From Cytophagales bacterium (GTDB lineage: Bacteria > Bacteroidota > Bacteroidia > Cytophagales > Cyclobacteriaceae): 64,000 nucleotides of DNA. Of the stretch, positions 17,528-26,825 are shown in pieces (the first letter of the stretch is position 1; every line of letters starts with the position of its first letter). The stretch is from NCBI GenBank assembly GCA_017303795.1, contig JAFLBR010000006.1, positions 62,001 to 126,000 on the forward strand. The letters run 5' to 3'. The notes beneath the pieces are model-generated. The model was not told where the DNA came from. It saw only the letters and a list, made by a program, of their open reading frames with translations, and did not search any database. The translations under genes were made by a program, and so were the position numbers.

Positions 17528-20500
17528 ATGAGTGAAGAACTTTTAAAAGCAATCGTACAACTTTTCGCCATTGTGGCTAAGGAGCGGATAACGGACGAGG
17601 AGCGCGCCAACATCAAAGACTTTTTATCGCTGCACCTCAATCAGGAAGCTACCCGCTATTACCTGTCGTTGTTTGATGAGTTCTGCAAAGCCAACAAAAG
17701 AACTGTTGAGCCTAACCTGAACGTAGATGCCGAAACGCTTGAGTTTGTGGATGATTGGTCGCAGATCATGCAGATCGCCAAAAAAGTAAATCAATCGCTA
17801 ACTACGCAGCAAAAGGTAATACTTACGGTAAAGATTATTGAACTGTGTTATGCCGATGGCGAATTGTCTGAGCGACAAAGCAACCTGGTGTATTACATTG
17901 GTGAAGCTTTGAAAATTCCACAACGCGATATCAAAGCCATTCGCACGTTTGTACATGGGCAAGATATTGAAGAACTCTCTTCCAAAAATATTCTGGTTAT
18001 AGATGAAGGCTCCGGTGGCGATGATTTTCCGGGTCCGCGTATAACAGCTAAAGACCTTACGGGATTAATTGCCATTCTTCGGTTAGCCGATATTGAAACT
18101 TACTTGATCAAGTATCTGGGTATAACACCGCTTTATCTCAACAGCATTCCGCTCAAGAGTCGCAAGATAGATGTGTTTGCCACAGGCAGTGCTATTCGTG
18201 GGGCCAAGATCGAACCCATTTACTATTCTGACATTGTAAGTAAGTTTCTGTTTGAAGAAAGCGAAACCGACATTTCGTTTATTGGCGAACACGTTTTCTA
18301 CCATTTTAAAAGTGGCAAGGCTGGTTTACAAAACATAAACATATCCGAAACCGGTGGTAAGTTAATTGGCTTGATGGGTGCCAGTGGTTCGGGTAAATCT
18401 ACTTTACTTAACGTGTTGAATGGTTCCGAAAAACCATCGAGTGGTCGCGTGCTGATTAATGGCATTGATGTTCACAAAGAGCCACACAAAGTAGATGGTG
18501 TAATAGGTTTTATTCCTCAAGATGATTTGCTGATTGAAGATCTTTCTGTTTTTGAAAACCTCTATTACTCGGCCCGGCTTTGTTTTGGAAATTTTTCGGA
18601 TGAAGAGATTGCGGAACGAGTAGAGAAGGTTCTGGTTAACCTGGGCCTTTCTGAAATCCGCGATCTTAAAGTGGGTTCGCCTATGCATAAAACCATTAGT
18701 GGTGGTCAGCGTAAGCGATTAAACATCGGGTTGGAATTATTGCGCGAACCTACCATTCTGTTTGTTGATGAACCTACCTCCGGTTTGTCATCCCGCGATT
18801 CGGAAAACATCATGGACTTGTTGAAAGAGTTGGCGTTGCGGGGTAAAATGATTTTTGTAGTTATTCACCAACCCTCATCCGACATCTTTAAGATGTTCGA
18901 TACACTTATTATTTTGGATGTGGGTGGTTTCCAGATTTATTATGGCAACCCAACGGAATCAGTAAATTATTTTCAGGATATAGTTAATGCGGCTAACAAA
19001 ATTCCAGGTGCTTGTCCGGAATGCGGTAATATTAATCCCGAACAGGTATTTAATATTATCGAAACGCGGGTAGTGAATGAGTTCGGTCGATTTACGCATA
19101 CGCGCAAAGTTTCACCCGGTCAGTGGTATCAGTACTTCAAGCAGAAAATAAAAATTCCAAAGGTTCAGGAGATAAAAGATCCACTACCGGTTGTACAAAA
19201 GATTCCCGGTTGGTTATCGCAATTAAAAGTGTTCATTATTCGCGATGTACTGGCCAAACTTGCCAACAAACAATACTTGATTGTTAACCTTTCGTTGGCA
19301 CCGGTGCTGGCTATTTTCATTGCTTACTTTGTAAAGTATTACGATGCCGTAACCACCGATGCTCCACACTACATATTTTACCATAACAGCAATGTTCCGG
19401 TTTATTTTTTCATGAGCGTGGTGGTGGCCTTGTTTGTAGGTTTGATTGTAAGTGCCGAAGAAATTTTCAGGGACAGAAAAATTCTGAAACGAGAACGATA
19501 CCTGAATCTAAGCAGCAGCAGCTATCTGGTTTCTAAAGTGATTATACTGTTTAGTTTGTCGGCCATTCAAACCATTATGTTTATGGCGCTGGGTAACTGG
19601 ATTTTGGAAATTCCTTTAACCGAAATGCGGTATTGGCTTGTACTGTTTTCGTGCTCGTGCTTTGCCAATATGTTAGGTTTAAATATTTCATCGGCTTTCG
19701 ATTCGGCAGTAACCATTTACATTCTTATTCCGGTACTTATCATTCCACAGTTATTACTAAGCGGAGTAGTAATTAGTTTCGATAAGTTTAATCCGAAAGT
19801 GGGTACACCAAACGGTATTCCGGTTTTGGGCGAGATGATGGCTTCACGCTGGGCTTTCGAAGCATTGATGGTTACCCAATTCAAAGACAACCCCTTTGAA
19901 AAACAGTTTTATAAATACGATCAGCAGGCGGCCAATGCTAATTATAAGCGTTTGTATTTTATCCCTACACTTGAATCGCGGTTAGCCACGGTAATTAATA
20001 ACCGAACGCGTTGGCGCGATAGAAGTGATGATAATCCGGTAAAGAAAGCTCTTGACTTATTGCATACCGAAATAGGTTATGAATTACAGAAGATTGGCAC
20101 AGATCGGTTTCCGGAATTAGATCGCTTGCAGATTGGAAAGTTTGACTCAACAGTTTATGCAAAGACCGATAACTTTCTAAAAGTACTGAAACAATACTAT
20201 GGTATTAAACTAACCAAGGCAAACGAAAAAGTCGATTCGATAAGAGCTCAATTAATTAAAAATGCAGGTGGCGAAGAAGCCTATAATGCTTTTAGGATGA
20301 ACTACACCAACGATGCCGTAAGCGATATGGTACAGAACAATTCTGAGATAAACCGGATTTTGGAGTGGCGCGGAAAACTGGTGCAGAAGTATTACCCTAT
20401 CTATTTCACCGATCATCGCCCCGCCAATCCAGTCGATTTTACAGCTAACTTTTATGTTCCAACCAAACCCATGTTTGGGGCCGTGTTCGATACGCTATAC

Positions 20501-20626
20501 TTCAACATAGCCGTTATCTGGGTGTTTACCATCATTCTGTACATAACACTTTATTATCAGTTGTTACAGAAGGCTATAAGCAGCTTGGAAGTGTATAGAA
20601 AATACCGCAAGAGGGACCGCAATTAG
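17528..20626 (+). CDS. TerB-like domain / ABC-2 (ABCG-type) transporter fusion
   Basis: The 1032-residue protein has an N-terminal helical TerB-like region (about 1-160; LTVKIIELCYADGELSERQ) and a linker domain. An ABC ATPase follows with Walker A GASGSGKST near 284-292, signature ISGGQRKRLNIG, and Walker B ILFVDEPTSGL. A CPEC motif lies near 496-499. ABC-2 membrane helices begin near 590, and a large soluble insert precedes the last helix. The ATPase-then-membrane order resembles ABCG half-transporters. The substrate is unknown. The fused TerB-like domain is the unusual part. Confidence 0.88.
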   Translation: MSEELLKAIVQLFAIVAKERITDEERANIKDFLSLHLNQEATRYYLSLFDEFCKANKRTVEPNLNVDAETLEFVDDWSQIMQIAKKVNQSLTTQQKVILTVKIIELCYADGELSERQSNLVYYIGEALKIPQRDIKAIRTFVHGQDIEELSSKNILVIDEGSGGDDFPGPRITAKDLTGLIAILRLADIETYLIKYLGITPLYLNSIPLKSRKIDVFATGSAIRGAKIEPIYYSDIVSKFLFEESETDISFIGEHVFYHFKSGKAGLQNINISETGGKLIGLMGASGSGKSTLLNVLNGSEKPSSGRVLINGIDVHKEPHKVDGVIGFIPQDDLLIEDLSVFENLYYSARLCFGNFSDEEIAERVEKVLVNLGLSEIRDLKVGSPMHKTISGGQRKRLNIGLELLREPTILFVDEPTSGLSSRDSENIMDLLKELALRGKMIFVVIHQPSSDIFKMFDTLIILDVGGFQIYYGNPTESVNYFQDIVNAANKIPGACPECGNINPEQVFNIIETRVVNEFGRFTHTRKVSPGQWYQYFKQKIKIPKVQEIKDPLPVVQKIPGWLSQLKVFIIRDVLAKLANKQYLIVNLSLAPVLAIFIAYFVKYYDAVTTDAPHYIFYHNSNVPVYFFMSVVVALFVGLIVSAEEIFRDRKILKRERYLNLSSSSYLVSKVIILFSLSAIQTIMFMALGNWILEIPLTEMRYWLVLFSCSCFANMLGLNISSAFDSAVTIYILIPVLIIPQLLLSGVVISFDKFNPKVGTPNGIPVLGEMMASRWAFEALMVTQFKDNPFEKQFYKYDQQAANANYKRLYFIPTLESRLATVINNRTRWRDRSDDNPVKKALDLLHTEIGYELQKIGTDRFPELDRLQIGKFDSTVYAKTDNFLKVLKQYYGIKLTKANEKVDSIRAQLIKNAGGEEAYNAFRMNYTNDAVSDMVQNNSEINRILEWRGKLVQKYYPIYFTDHRPANPVDFTANFYVPTKPMFGAVFDTLYFNIAVIWVFTIILYITLYYQLLQKAISSLEVYRKYRKRDRN

Positions 20627-20637
20627 GCTGACTTTTA

Positions 20638-20645
20638 TAATTTTG
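20638..20645 (+). promoter_or_regulatory. -7 box of the lipoprotein promoter
   Basis: TAATTTTG matches TAnnTTTG and lies 31 bases before the ATG of the lipoprotein gene, just past the stop of the transporter gene. Confidence 0.55.
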
Positions 20646-20675
20646 TACTTTCTAAAATCAAATAAATCAATACAC

Positions 20676-21122
20676 ATGAAGACAAAATTATTCTTAGCAT
20701 TTATCTGGATAGTTGTTTTAGCGGCTTGTTCCAAAAAAGAAGAGCAGGCTGTTGCCGAAGTTGCAACTGAAGAAGTAAACGATTGGGCTGAAATGGATTC
20801 GTTCCACATGATTATGGCCGAAGCATTCCATCCGTTTAAAGATTCAGCTAACCTGGAACCCGTAAAAACCTTAGCTGAAGAAATGGCTGTTGAAGCAGAT
20901 AAGTGGGCTGCCGCTGCATTGCCTGCTAAAGTAGATACCGAAGACGTTAAAAGTCTGTTAGCAAAACTTAAAACCGATACCCGCGCACTTGCCGATAAAG
21001 TAAAAGCCGGTGCTGGTAACGATGAGTTAGGTGCTGATCTTACCGCCCTGCACGACAACTTCCACGGCATAATGGAAGCCTGGCACAAAGGCAAAGGTGA
21101 GAAACATGAACACCAACATTGA
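20676..21122 (+). CDS. Small lipoprotein of unknown function
   Basis: From ATG 20676 the protein has 148 residues with a lipoprotein signal (LAFIWIVVLAAC, lipobox LAAC). The mature part is acidic and helical, with EWDEM-like segments (NDWAEMDSFHMIMAEAFHPF) and a His-rich end (GKGEKHEHQH) that might bind metal. It resembles helical, cytochrome-b562-like envelope proteins, but no haem ligands can be claimed. A terminator follows. The function is unknown. Confidence 0.8.
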   Translation: MKTKLFLAFIWIVVLAACSKKEEQAVAEVATEEVNDWAEMDSFHMIMAEAFHPFKDSANLEPVKTLAEEMAVEADKWAAAALPAKVDTEDVKSLLAKLKTDTRALADKVKAGAGNDELGADLTALHDNFHGIMEAWHKGKGEKHEHQH

Positions 21123-21131
21123 TTAATAAAC

Positions 21132-21157
21132 AAAAGCCACTGAAAGGTGGCTTTTTT
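21132..21157 (+). terminator. Terminator after the lipoprotein gene
   Basis: An 8-bp perfect stem (AAAGCCAC with GTGGCTTT) with a six-base loop runs into a T-tract. Confidence 0.85.
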
Positions 21158-21180
21158 ATTGGAACTACTTTCCATAGATA

Positions 21181-22083
21181 ATGCTAAAGATAGCCTGGTC
21201 GCCAGAATACGTGCTACCTTTACCACCCAATCATCGATTCCCGATGAGTAAGTACGAGGTGTTGCCGCAACAACTTCTGCATGAAGGTACTATTAACGAA
21301 AGTAATTTCTTTGCACCACAACCATTAGAGGATGAGTGGATACTACTTACGCATGATGGCGACTACTGGCACAAACTTCACAACCTGCAACTTACCCCAC
21401 AAGAAATCAGGCGCACTGGCTTTCCGCTTACGCGCGAACTGGTTGAACGAGAAATCCGGATTGCGAATGGAACAGTACAATGTGCCGTGTTCGCCTTGCA
21501 ATACGGTATAGCCATGAACATTGCCGGTGGCACCCATCACGCTTTTACCAATAGGGGTGAAGGATTTTGTTTACTGAACGATATAGCCATTGCAGCCAAT
21601 TACTTGCTCCACCAAAAGTTAGTTTCTAAAATTCTGGTGGTAGATTTAGATGTACATCAGGGCAACGGCACCGCACAGATTTTCCGAAACGATGATCGTG
21701 TGTTTACCTTCAGTATGCATGGTGCCAATAATTACCCGCTTCAAAAAGAACAATCCGATCTCGACATTGGGTTGAAGGATTTTACAACCGATAATTTTTA
21801 CCTCAGCACACTTGATCTTAACCTGAAAAACCTGATCAATACCGTGCAACCCGAATTCATTTTTTACCAATCGGGTGTAGATATTCTGGAGACTGATAAA
21901 CTCGGGCGGTTAAGTGTTTCCCGCGAAGGGTGCAAACAACGCGACCGCCTGGTGTTGGAAGCAGCCAAACACAATCGTATTCCGATTGTAGTTAGTATGG
22001 GTGGTGGCTATTCGCCCAACTTCCGCGATATTATTGAAGCCCATGCCAACACTTACCGGCTGGCCCAACACATTTTCTTTTAA
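21181..22083 (+). CDS. Histone deacetylase superfamily (AcuC-like) protein
   Basis: The 300-residue protein belongs to the arginase/deacetylase fold. The GGTHHAFTNRGEGFCLLND motif carries the catalytic His pair near 115-120. DLDVHQGNGTA carries metal-binding Asp and His near 158-165. YQSGVDILETD and MGGGYSP complete the zinc site. Bacterial members deacetylate small amines or lysine side chains in the cytoplasm; the substrate here is unknown. It has a terminator upstream, so it starts a transcript. The MFS gene follows after 55 bases. Confidence 0.9.
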   Translation: MLKIAWSPEYVLPLPPNHRFPMSKYEVLPQQLLHEGTINESNFFAPQPLEDEWILLTHDGDYWHKLHNLQLTPQEIRRTGFPLTRELVEREIRIANGTVQCAVFALQYGIAMNIAGGTHHAFTNRGEGFCLLNDIAIAANYLLHQKLVSKILVVDLDVHQGNGTAQIFRNDDRVFTFSMHGANNYPLQKEQSDLDIGLKDFTTDNFYLSTLDLNLKNLINTVQPEFIFYQSGVDILETDKLGRLSVSREGCKQRDRLVLEAAKHNRIPIVVSMGGGYSPNFRDIIEAHANTYRLAQHIFF

Positions 22084-22138
22084 CCGGTAGTTTTATCCAA
22101 TTCATTTTAAATTAACTTACCGTGAAACTTATGAGTTC

Positions 22139-23665
22139 ATGTCTTCAACTGCTATAACCAAAGAAGATAAAAGCACCCTTTGGTCTGTTATCACTGCCTC
22201 GTCTGTAGGTACATTAATCGAGTGGTACGATTTCTATATTTTCGGAAGTCTGGCCACCATCCTCGCCAAACAATTCTTTCCGCAAAGCAATCCAACGGTA
22301 GCGTTCTTATCTACGCTGGCAACTTTTGCTGCGGGCTTTGTAGTGCGCCCGTTTGGTGCTATTGTCTTTGGGCGCTTGGGCGATTTGGTTGGGCGCAAGT
22401 ACACCTTTATGGTTACGCTGGTGCTGATGGGTGGTTCCACATTTGCAATCGGCTTAATTCCCGGTTATGCTACCATTGGTATTGCTGCACCCATTCTTGT
22501 TTTAATTCTTCGATTGCTGCAAGGTCTTGCACTGGGTGGTGAATATGGAGGTGCTGCAACGTATGTAGCGGAGCATGCTCCCGCAAACAGACGTGGATTT
22601 TATACCAGCTTTATTCAAACTACCGCTACGCTTGGGTTATTTGTTTCGATAGGCGTCATCCTGGCCGTGCGGCATTCAGTAGGAGTAGATGAATTTTCTT
22701 CATGGGGTTGGCGCATTCCATTTTTGTTGTCGGCATTGCTGGTAGGGGTTTCGGTTTACATCCGCATGCGTATGCAGGAGAGTCCGCTGTTTAAAAAAAT
22801 AAAAGCTGAAGGAAAGATTTCAAAGAACCCGATCAAAGAAAGTTTTGGCAAAAAAGAAAATCTGAAAATGGTTTTGATTGCGTTGTTTGGTGCGGCCGCT
22901 GGGCAAGGTGTGGTGTGGTACACCGGGCAGTTTTATGCCATGACTTTTCTGGAGCAAATCTGCAAAGTTGAGTTTGTACAAACGCGTGACATCATTGCGA
23001 TTGCCTTGTTAATTGGTACTCCGTTCTTTATTGTGTTTGGTGGGTGGAGCGATCGGGTAGGGCGTAAGTATATTATGCTCGGTGGTATGTTGTTGGCAGT
23101 ATTTCTATACAGGCCTATCTACAAAACCATGTTCGCCATTGCCGATGTAAAAACAAAAGTAGAAATGGAGGCGGCCAAATCGCTTACGCGAAACAGCACC
23201 GTACATGCTGCGGGCGATACCACTTTCGTTTATCAAACCAGCCGCATGTACACGGACAATACCATTCAGAACGAGACGCATAAAATGCGAACCGATGGTA
23301 GCATCAACGAAACTAAAACCGAAATAATTCTGCCTAACCGCGATTTCTGGTTGATGATTGCATTGGTGTTTGTGCAGGTTATTATGGTTACTATGGTATA
23401 TGGCCCCATAGCTGCATTTTTGGTCGAGTTGTTCCCAACACGAATAAGATATACCTCTATGTCGTTACCGTATCATATCGGCAATGGAATTTTTGGTGGA
23501 CTAACTCCTTTTATTGCCACCTGGCTATTCGAGAATAGTAAAAACAGTGAGGGTGTTGGCGATCCTGTTTCCGGTTTATGGTATCCCATTGCCATAGCTG
23601 CGGCATGTTTTGTAATTGGTATGATCTTTCTCAGCAACAAAAAACCTGCTGATGTAACAGAGTAA
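22139..23665 (+). CDS. MFS transporter, metabolite:H+ symporter type
   Basis: The 508-residue protein has 12 predicted membrane helices. Family marks are GTLIEWYDFYIFGSLA at the first helix, RPFGAIVFGRLGDLVGRKYTF in loop 2-3, and RLLQGLALGGEYGGAATYVAEHAP in helix 4, as in ProP/MHS (metabolite:H+ symporter) proteins. An unusual hydrophilic insertion of about 75 residues (about 322-398) separates two late helices. The substrate is unknown. Its stop codon overlaps the ligD start by one base (TAATG), which suggests translational coupling. Confidence 0.88.
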   Translation: MSSTAITKEDKSTLWSVITASSVGTLIEWYDFYIFGSLATILAKQFFPQSNPTVAFLSTLATFAAGFVVRPFGAIVFGRLGDLVGRKYTFMVTLVLMGGSTFAIGLIPGYATIGIAAPILVLILRLLQGLALGGEYGGAATYVAEHAPANRRGFYTSFIQTTATLGLFVSIGVILAVRHSVGVDEFSSWGWRIPFLLSALLVGVSVYIRMRMQESPLFKKIKAEGKISKNPIKESFGKKENLKMVLIALFGAAAGQGVVWYTGQFYAMTFLEQICKVEFVQTRDIIAIALLIGTPFFIVFGGWSDRVGRKYIMLGGMLLAVFLYRPIYKTMFAIADVKTKVEMEAAKSLTRNSTVHAAGDTTFVYQTSRMYTDNTIQNETHKMRTDGSINETKTEIILPNRDFWLMIALVFVQVIMVTMVYGPIAAFLVELFPTRIRYTSMSLPYHIGNGIFGGLTPFIATWLFENSKNSEGVGDPVSGLWYPIAIAAACFVIGMIFLSNKKPADVTE

Positions 23666-25989
23666 TGGCTAAGAAGTCGCAATGGACATTAGTAGGCAAA
23701 CGTAAGCTGGAGTTATCCAATCTGGAAAAAGTTTTGTTTCCGGAAGATGGTGTAACTAAAGCCGAGATAATTGAATACTATTTAAAGATTGCGCCCACAT
23801 TATTACAACACATCAAAGGTCGTGCGCTTACGCTGATCCGTTTTCCGGATGGCATTCATGGTGAAAGTTTTTATCAGAAGAACCGGCCGGAGTGGGCACC
23901 TGATTGGCTGGAGTTTGTAAAGCTCGGCAAAGAAGAAAAGAAAGATTACATCATTGCTACCGAACCGGCATCGTTGGTTTGGTTGGCTAACCTGGCATCC
24001 TTAGAGTTACATCAGTTGCACAGTCGCAAGCCGGATTTTGAACATCCTGATTACATGGTGTTCGACCTCGATCCGCCCGAAGGGTATGATTTTCCTAAAA
24101 TAGTTTTGCTGGCGCAAGACCTGCGCACTTTTATCGAATCATTCGGTTATACGTGTTATGTAAAAACTACTGGCGGTAAAGGAATTCACATCTGCTGCCC
24201 GATAGAACCGAAGTGGGATTTTCATACCGTGTTTGAAGCTGCACAATCAATCGCGCTGCCATTCACCGAAAGGTATCCGAAAGAGACAACGCTGCACATC
24301 AAAAAAGAAGCGCGCAAAGGCCGCGTGTTGATAGACATTTTCAGAATCCGATCCGGACAAAGCATTGTATCGCCATACAGTTTGCGCGGTCGCAATGGCG
24401 CACCGGTTTCAATGCCACTTACGTGGGATGAGCTTGCACTTGTAAAATCACCTGTGGAATTTAATATTAACAACGCGGTTGATAAAGTAATACAGGATGG
24501 TGATGCATGGGAAGGAATAGATGCATTTGCTGTGGAGATACACACGCATCGCAAACCAAAGGTGGTGAAGGAAAAAAAGTTGCCACCCAACGCAAAACAC
24601 AAAACACCCGAGCAACTTGAATCGTACGAAAAGAAACGCGACTTCAAAAAAACGCCTGAACCCGAAGCCCGCATTATTGAAGGCAGCGGAACCAGCTTTG
24701 TCATTCACCGGCATCATGCTTCGCACCTGCATTACGATTTGCGTTTAGAGCAAGATGGCGTATTGAAATCGTGGGCGGTGCCAAGGGGTATGCCTCCGCA
24801 TCCGGGTGTAAAACGGTTGGCTGTCCAAACCGAAGATCACCCCATGAAGTATCTGACGTTTGATGGTGAAATCCCGAAAGGTCAATATGGTGCGGGTGAA
24901 ATGTGGATTTATGCATTGGGAAAATATCAGATCACCAAAGACAAGAAAGACGGATTTTATTTTCGCCTGAGTAGCAAAGAAATAAATGGTGAGTACAGGA
25001 TTTATAAAATAAAAAATAAAGAGTGGTTGCTGGAGCGCGTAGATACACCACAGGTAAATTATTTACAGGATGTTATTGAGCCGATGCTTTCGGCTTCAGC
25101 CGAAAAACCGCCTGTGGGCGATAAGTATTTGCATGAAATAAAATGGGATGGCATTCGCGCAATTATTGCTGTGGAAGATGGACAAGTGAGAATACGCACG
25201 CGTAACCATAACGAAGTAACTAAACAGTTTCCGGAACTTACAGTTGCCGATAAAGCTTTTCGTACAACCTGTGGATTGTTTGATGCGGAGATTGTTTGTC
25301 TCGATAAATCTGGAAAAGCAGATTTTAAAAAAGTGATTCACCGGTTGATGAGCACAGGCGAAACGTCCATTCAGAAAGGTGTGAAGAGCAGTCCTGTGCA
25401 TTGTTATGTGTTCGATTGCCTGTATATGGATGGTCGCAATTTGATTAACGAACCACTTGAGAAAAGACGCGAGTGGTTGAAAGATGCCCTTAAGCCCGAA
25501 ACGCCTTATCGCATAAGCGAGGCGGTAGAAGATGGGGCCGCTTTATTTGAAGCTGCAAAGGAGTTTGCATTGGAGGGAATTATCTCAAAAGATAAAACGG
25601 GTAAATACTTTCCGGGCAAACGGTCGGACTATTGGTTGAAAGTGAAAGTACGCAGTACGCGCGAGTGTGTTATTCTTGGTTATAATCCCGGCAAGGGCGA
25701 CCGCAGTGTTACCTTTGGTGGATTACACATTGCCGAACGTGATGGTAGTAATTTTATTTATCGAGGTAAGGTGGGCACCGGTTTTGATGATGCACTGATC
25801 AAGGAAATCTTCAAGCAACTGAAAGCCTTGAAGGAAATTAAGAAGCCTATTCCCGATAAGGTAATGGACGAGAAGATCAGCATTTGGGTAGAACCGAAGT
25901 TGATGGCCGAAATTAGTTTTTCGATGATTACCAAAGATCAACAGTTTCGCGAGCCAGTGTTTGTTCGGCTACGGCCGGATATGAGTTGA
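23665..25989 (+). CDS. ligD: DNA ligase D (Pol-PE-Lig)
   Basis: The 774-residue enzyme joins DNA ends in bacterial non-homologous end joining. Order: a primase-type polymerase domain (about 1-290, catalytic DLDPP near 133); a 3'-phosphoesterase domain (about 340-455, with HRHHASHLHYDLRLE); and an ATP-dependent ligase with nucleotidyl Lys near 493 (EIKWDGIRA), then an OB domain. Pol-first order is as in Mycobacterium; many LigD proteins instead run PE-Lig-Pol. Ku is encoded at 34916, not adjacent. The start overlaps the MFS stop by one base. Confidence 0.96.
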   Translation: MAKKSQWTLVGKRKLELSNLEKVLFPEDGVTKAEIIEYYLKIAPTLLQHIKGRALTLIRFPDGIHGESFYQKNRPEWAPDWLEFVKLGKEEKKDYIIATEPASLVWLANLASLELHQLHSRKPDFEHPDYMVFDLDPPEGYDFPKIVLLAQDLRTFIESFGYTCYVKTTGGKGIHICCPIEPKWDFHTVFEAAQSIALPFTERYPKETTLHIKKEARKGRVLIDIFRIRSGQSIVSPYSLRGRNGAPVSMPLTWDELALVKSPVEFNINNAVDKVIQDGDAWEGIDAFAVEIHTHRKPKVVKEKKLPPNAKHKTPEQLESYEKKRDFKKTPEPEARIIEGSGTSFVIHRHHASHLHYDLRLEQDGVLKSWAVPRGMPPHPGVKRLAVQTEDHPMKYLTFDGEIPKGQYGAGEMWIYALGKYQITKDKKDGFYFRLSSKEINGEYRIYKIKNKEWLLERVDTPQVNYLQDVIEPMLSASAEKPPVGDKYLHEIKWDGIRAIIAVEDGQVRIRTRNHNEVTKQFPELTVADKAFRTTCGLFDAEIVCLDKSGKADFKKVIHRLMSTGETSIQKGVKSSPVHCYVFDCLYMDGRNLINEPLEKRREWLKDALKPETPYRISEAVEDGAALFEAAKEFALEGIISKDKTGKYFPGKRSDYWLKVKVRSTRECVILGYNPGKGDRSVTFGGLHIAERDGSNFIYRGKVGTGFDDALIKEIFKQLKALKEIKKPIPDKVMDEKISIWVEPKLMAEISFSMITKDQQFREPVFVRLRPDMS

Positions 25990-26081
25990 TTAGTTTTTTG
26001 AATTGTGAAGGCGTAATGACGACTCTAAAACTAAAGAAAGACTTACGCCTGATACTGGTTTGTTCGGTTATATCCGATAAG

Positions 26082-26114
26082 AGTTGACAAATAGTCAACT
26101 TTGTAGTACTTTTG
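26082..26114 (+). promoter_or_regulatory. Operator and promoter of the HigBA operon
   Basis: A perfect 7-bp inverted repeat with a five-base spacer (AGTTGAC-N5-GTCAACT, 26082-26100) covers the TTG -33 element at 26084. The -7 box TACTTTTG is at 26107-26114. The ATG follows 7 bases after the box, so the transcript is nearly leaderless. The layout fits autorepression by the HigA antitoxin. Confidence 0.75.
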
Positions 26115-26121
26115 ACGCAGC

Positions 26122-26412
26122 ATGCGAATAATTTCAAAAAAAACGCTTAAGGACTATTGGCTAAAGCATGCTAATTGCCGCAAAGAACTTGAAGAGTGGC
26201 ATGCTGTTGCTTCGCGGGCAGTATGGCGAACACCAAGAGATGTAAAGGATGTTTACCCAAAAGCCAGTATTGTTGGGAACAACCGGATAGTATTTGATAT
26301 GGGAAGTAATTTCAGATTGGTTGTAAAGTTTGCCTATAGAAGCCAGATTGGTTATATCAGATTTATCGGCACTCATTCTGAATATGATAAAATTAATGTT
26401 GAAATAGTTTGA
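26122..26412 (+). CDS. higB: HigB-type toxin (mRNA interferase)
   Basis: The 96-residue protein matches the HigB family of RelE-like ribonucleases: MRIISKKTLKDYW at the start, W+TPRDVK in the middle, then NNRIVFDMGSNFRLVVKF and GYIRFIGTHSEYDKIN at the end. These toxins cleave mRNA on the ribosome. Toxin-first order is typical of higBA, and the antitoxin starts 3 bases after the stop. Expression is probably held down by the upstream palindrome. Confidence 0.92.
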   Translation: MRIISKKTLKDYWLKHANCRKELEEWHAVASRAVWRTPRDVKDVYPKASIVGNNRIVFDMGSNFRLVVKFAYRSQIGYIRFIGTHSEYDKINVEIV

Positions 26413-26415
26413 TTT

Positions 26416-26793
26416 ATGAATAATGTTGAAATCAGGGCAATTAAAAGTAAGAAGCAGTATGATCAATACTTGCGTGTGATTGATGGCCTAATGGATATTG
26501 ATCCTTCCCCTAATTCTGAGGAAGGAAAGCTTCTTGAAACACTAGCCATTCTGGTTGAAGATTACGAGCGCAAACAGGGTTGGGAAATTCCAATGCCGGC
26601 AGATCCCATTAAAGTTATTAAACTAAGAATGGCAGATTTGAATTTGAATCAGGCTGATCTCACGGAAGCTATTGGCGATAAAACAGTTGTATCCAGAATT
26701 TTGGGTGGCTCCAGAAAACTAACCTACTCAATGGTTAAACCACTAAGTGATTTATTAAAAATACCAGCTGAGTTGCTCTTAGAAAAGGCTTAG
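26416..26793 (+). CDS. higA: HigA-type antitoxin with HTH domain
   Basis: The 125-residue protein has an N-terminal helical segment (KQYDQYLRVIDGLMD) and a C-terminal Xre-type helix-turn-helix (about 66-120: LNLNQADLTEAIGDKTVVSRILGG). This is the usual form of HigA partners of HigB. It should bind both the toxin and the operator at 26082. It ends 32 bases before the Rieske oxygenase gene, which might be read from the same transcript. Confidence 0.92.
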   Translation: MNNVEIRAIKSKKQYDQYLRVIDGLMDIDPSPNSEEGKLLETLAILVEDYERKQGWEIPMPADPIKVIKLRMADLNLNQADLTEAIGDKTVVSRILGGSRKLTYSMVKPLSDLLKIPAELLLEKA

Positions 26794-26825
26794 CTTCGAA
26801 CCTTCTCGACTTTAATTGAACCGTA

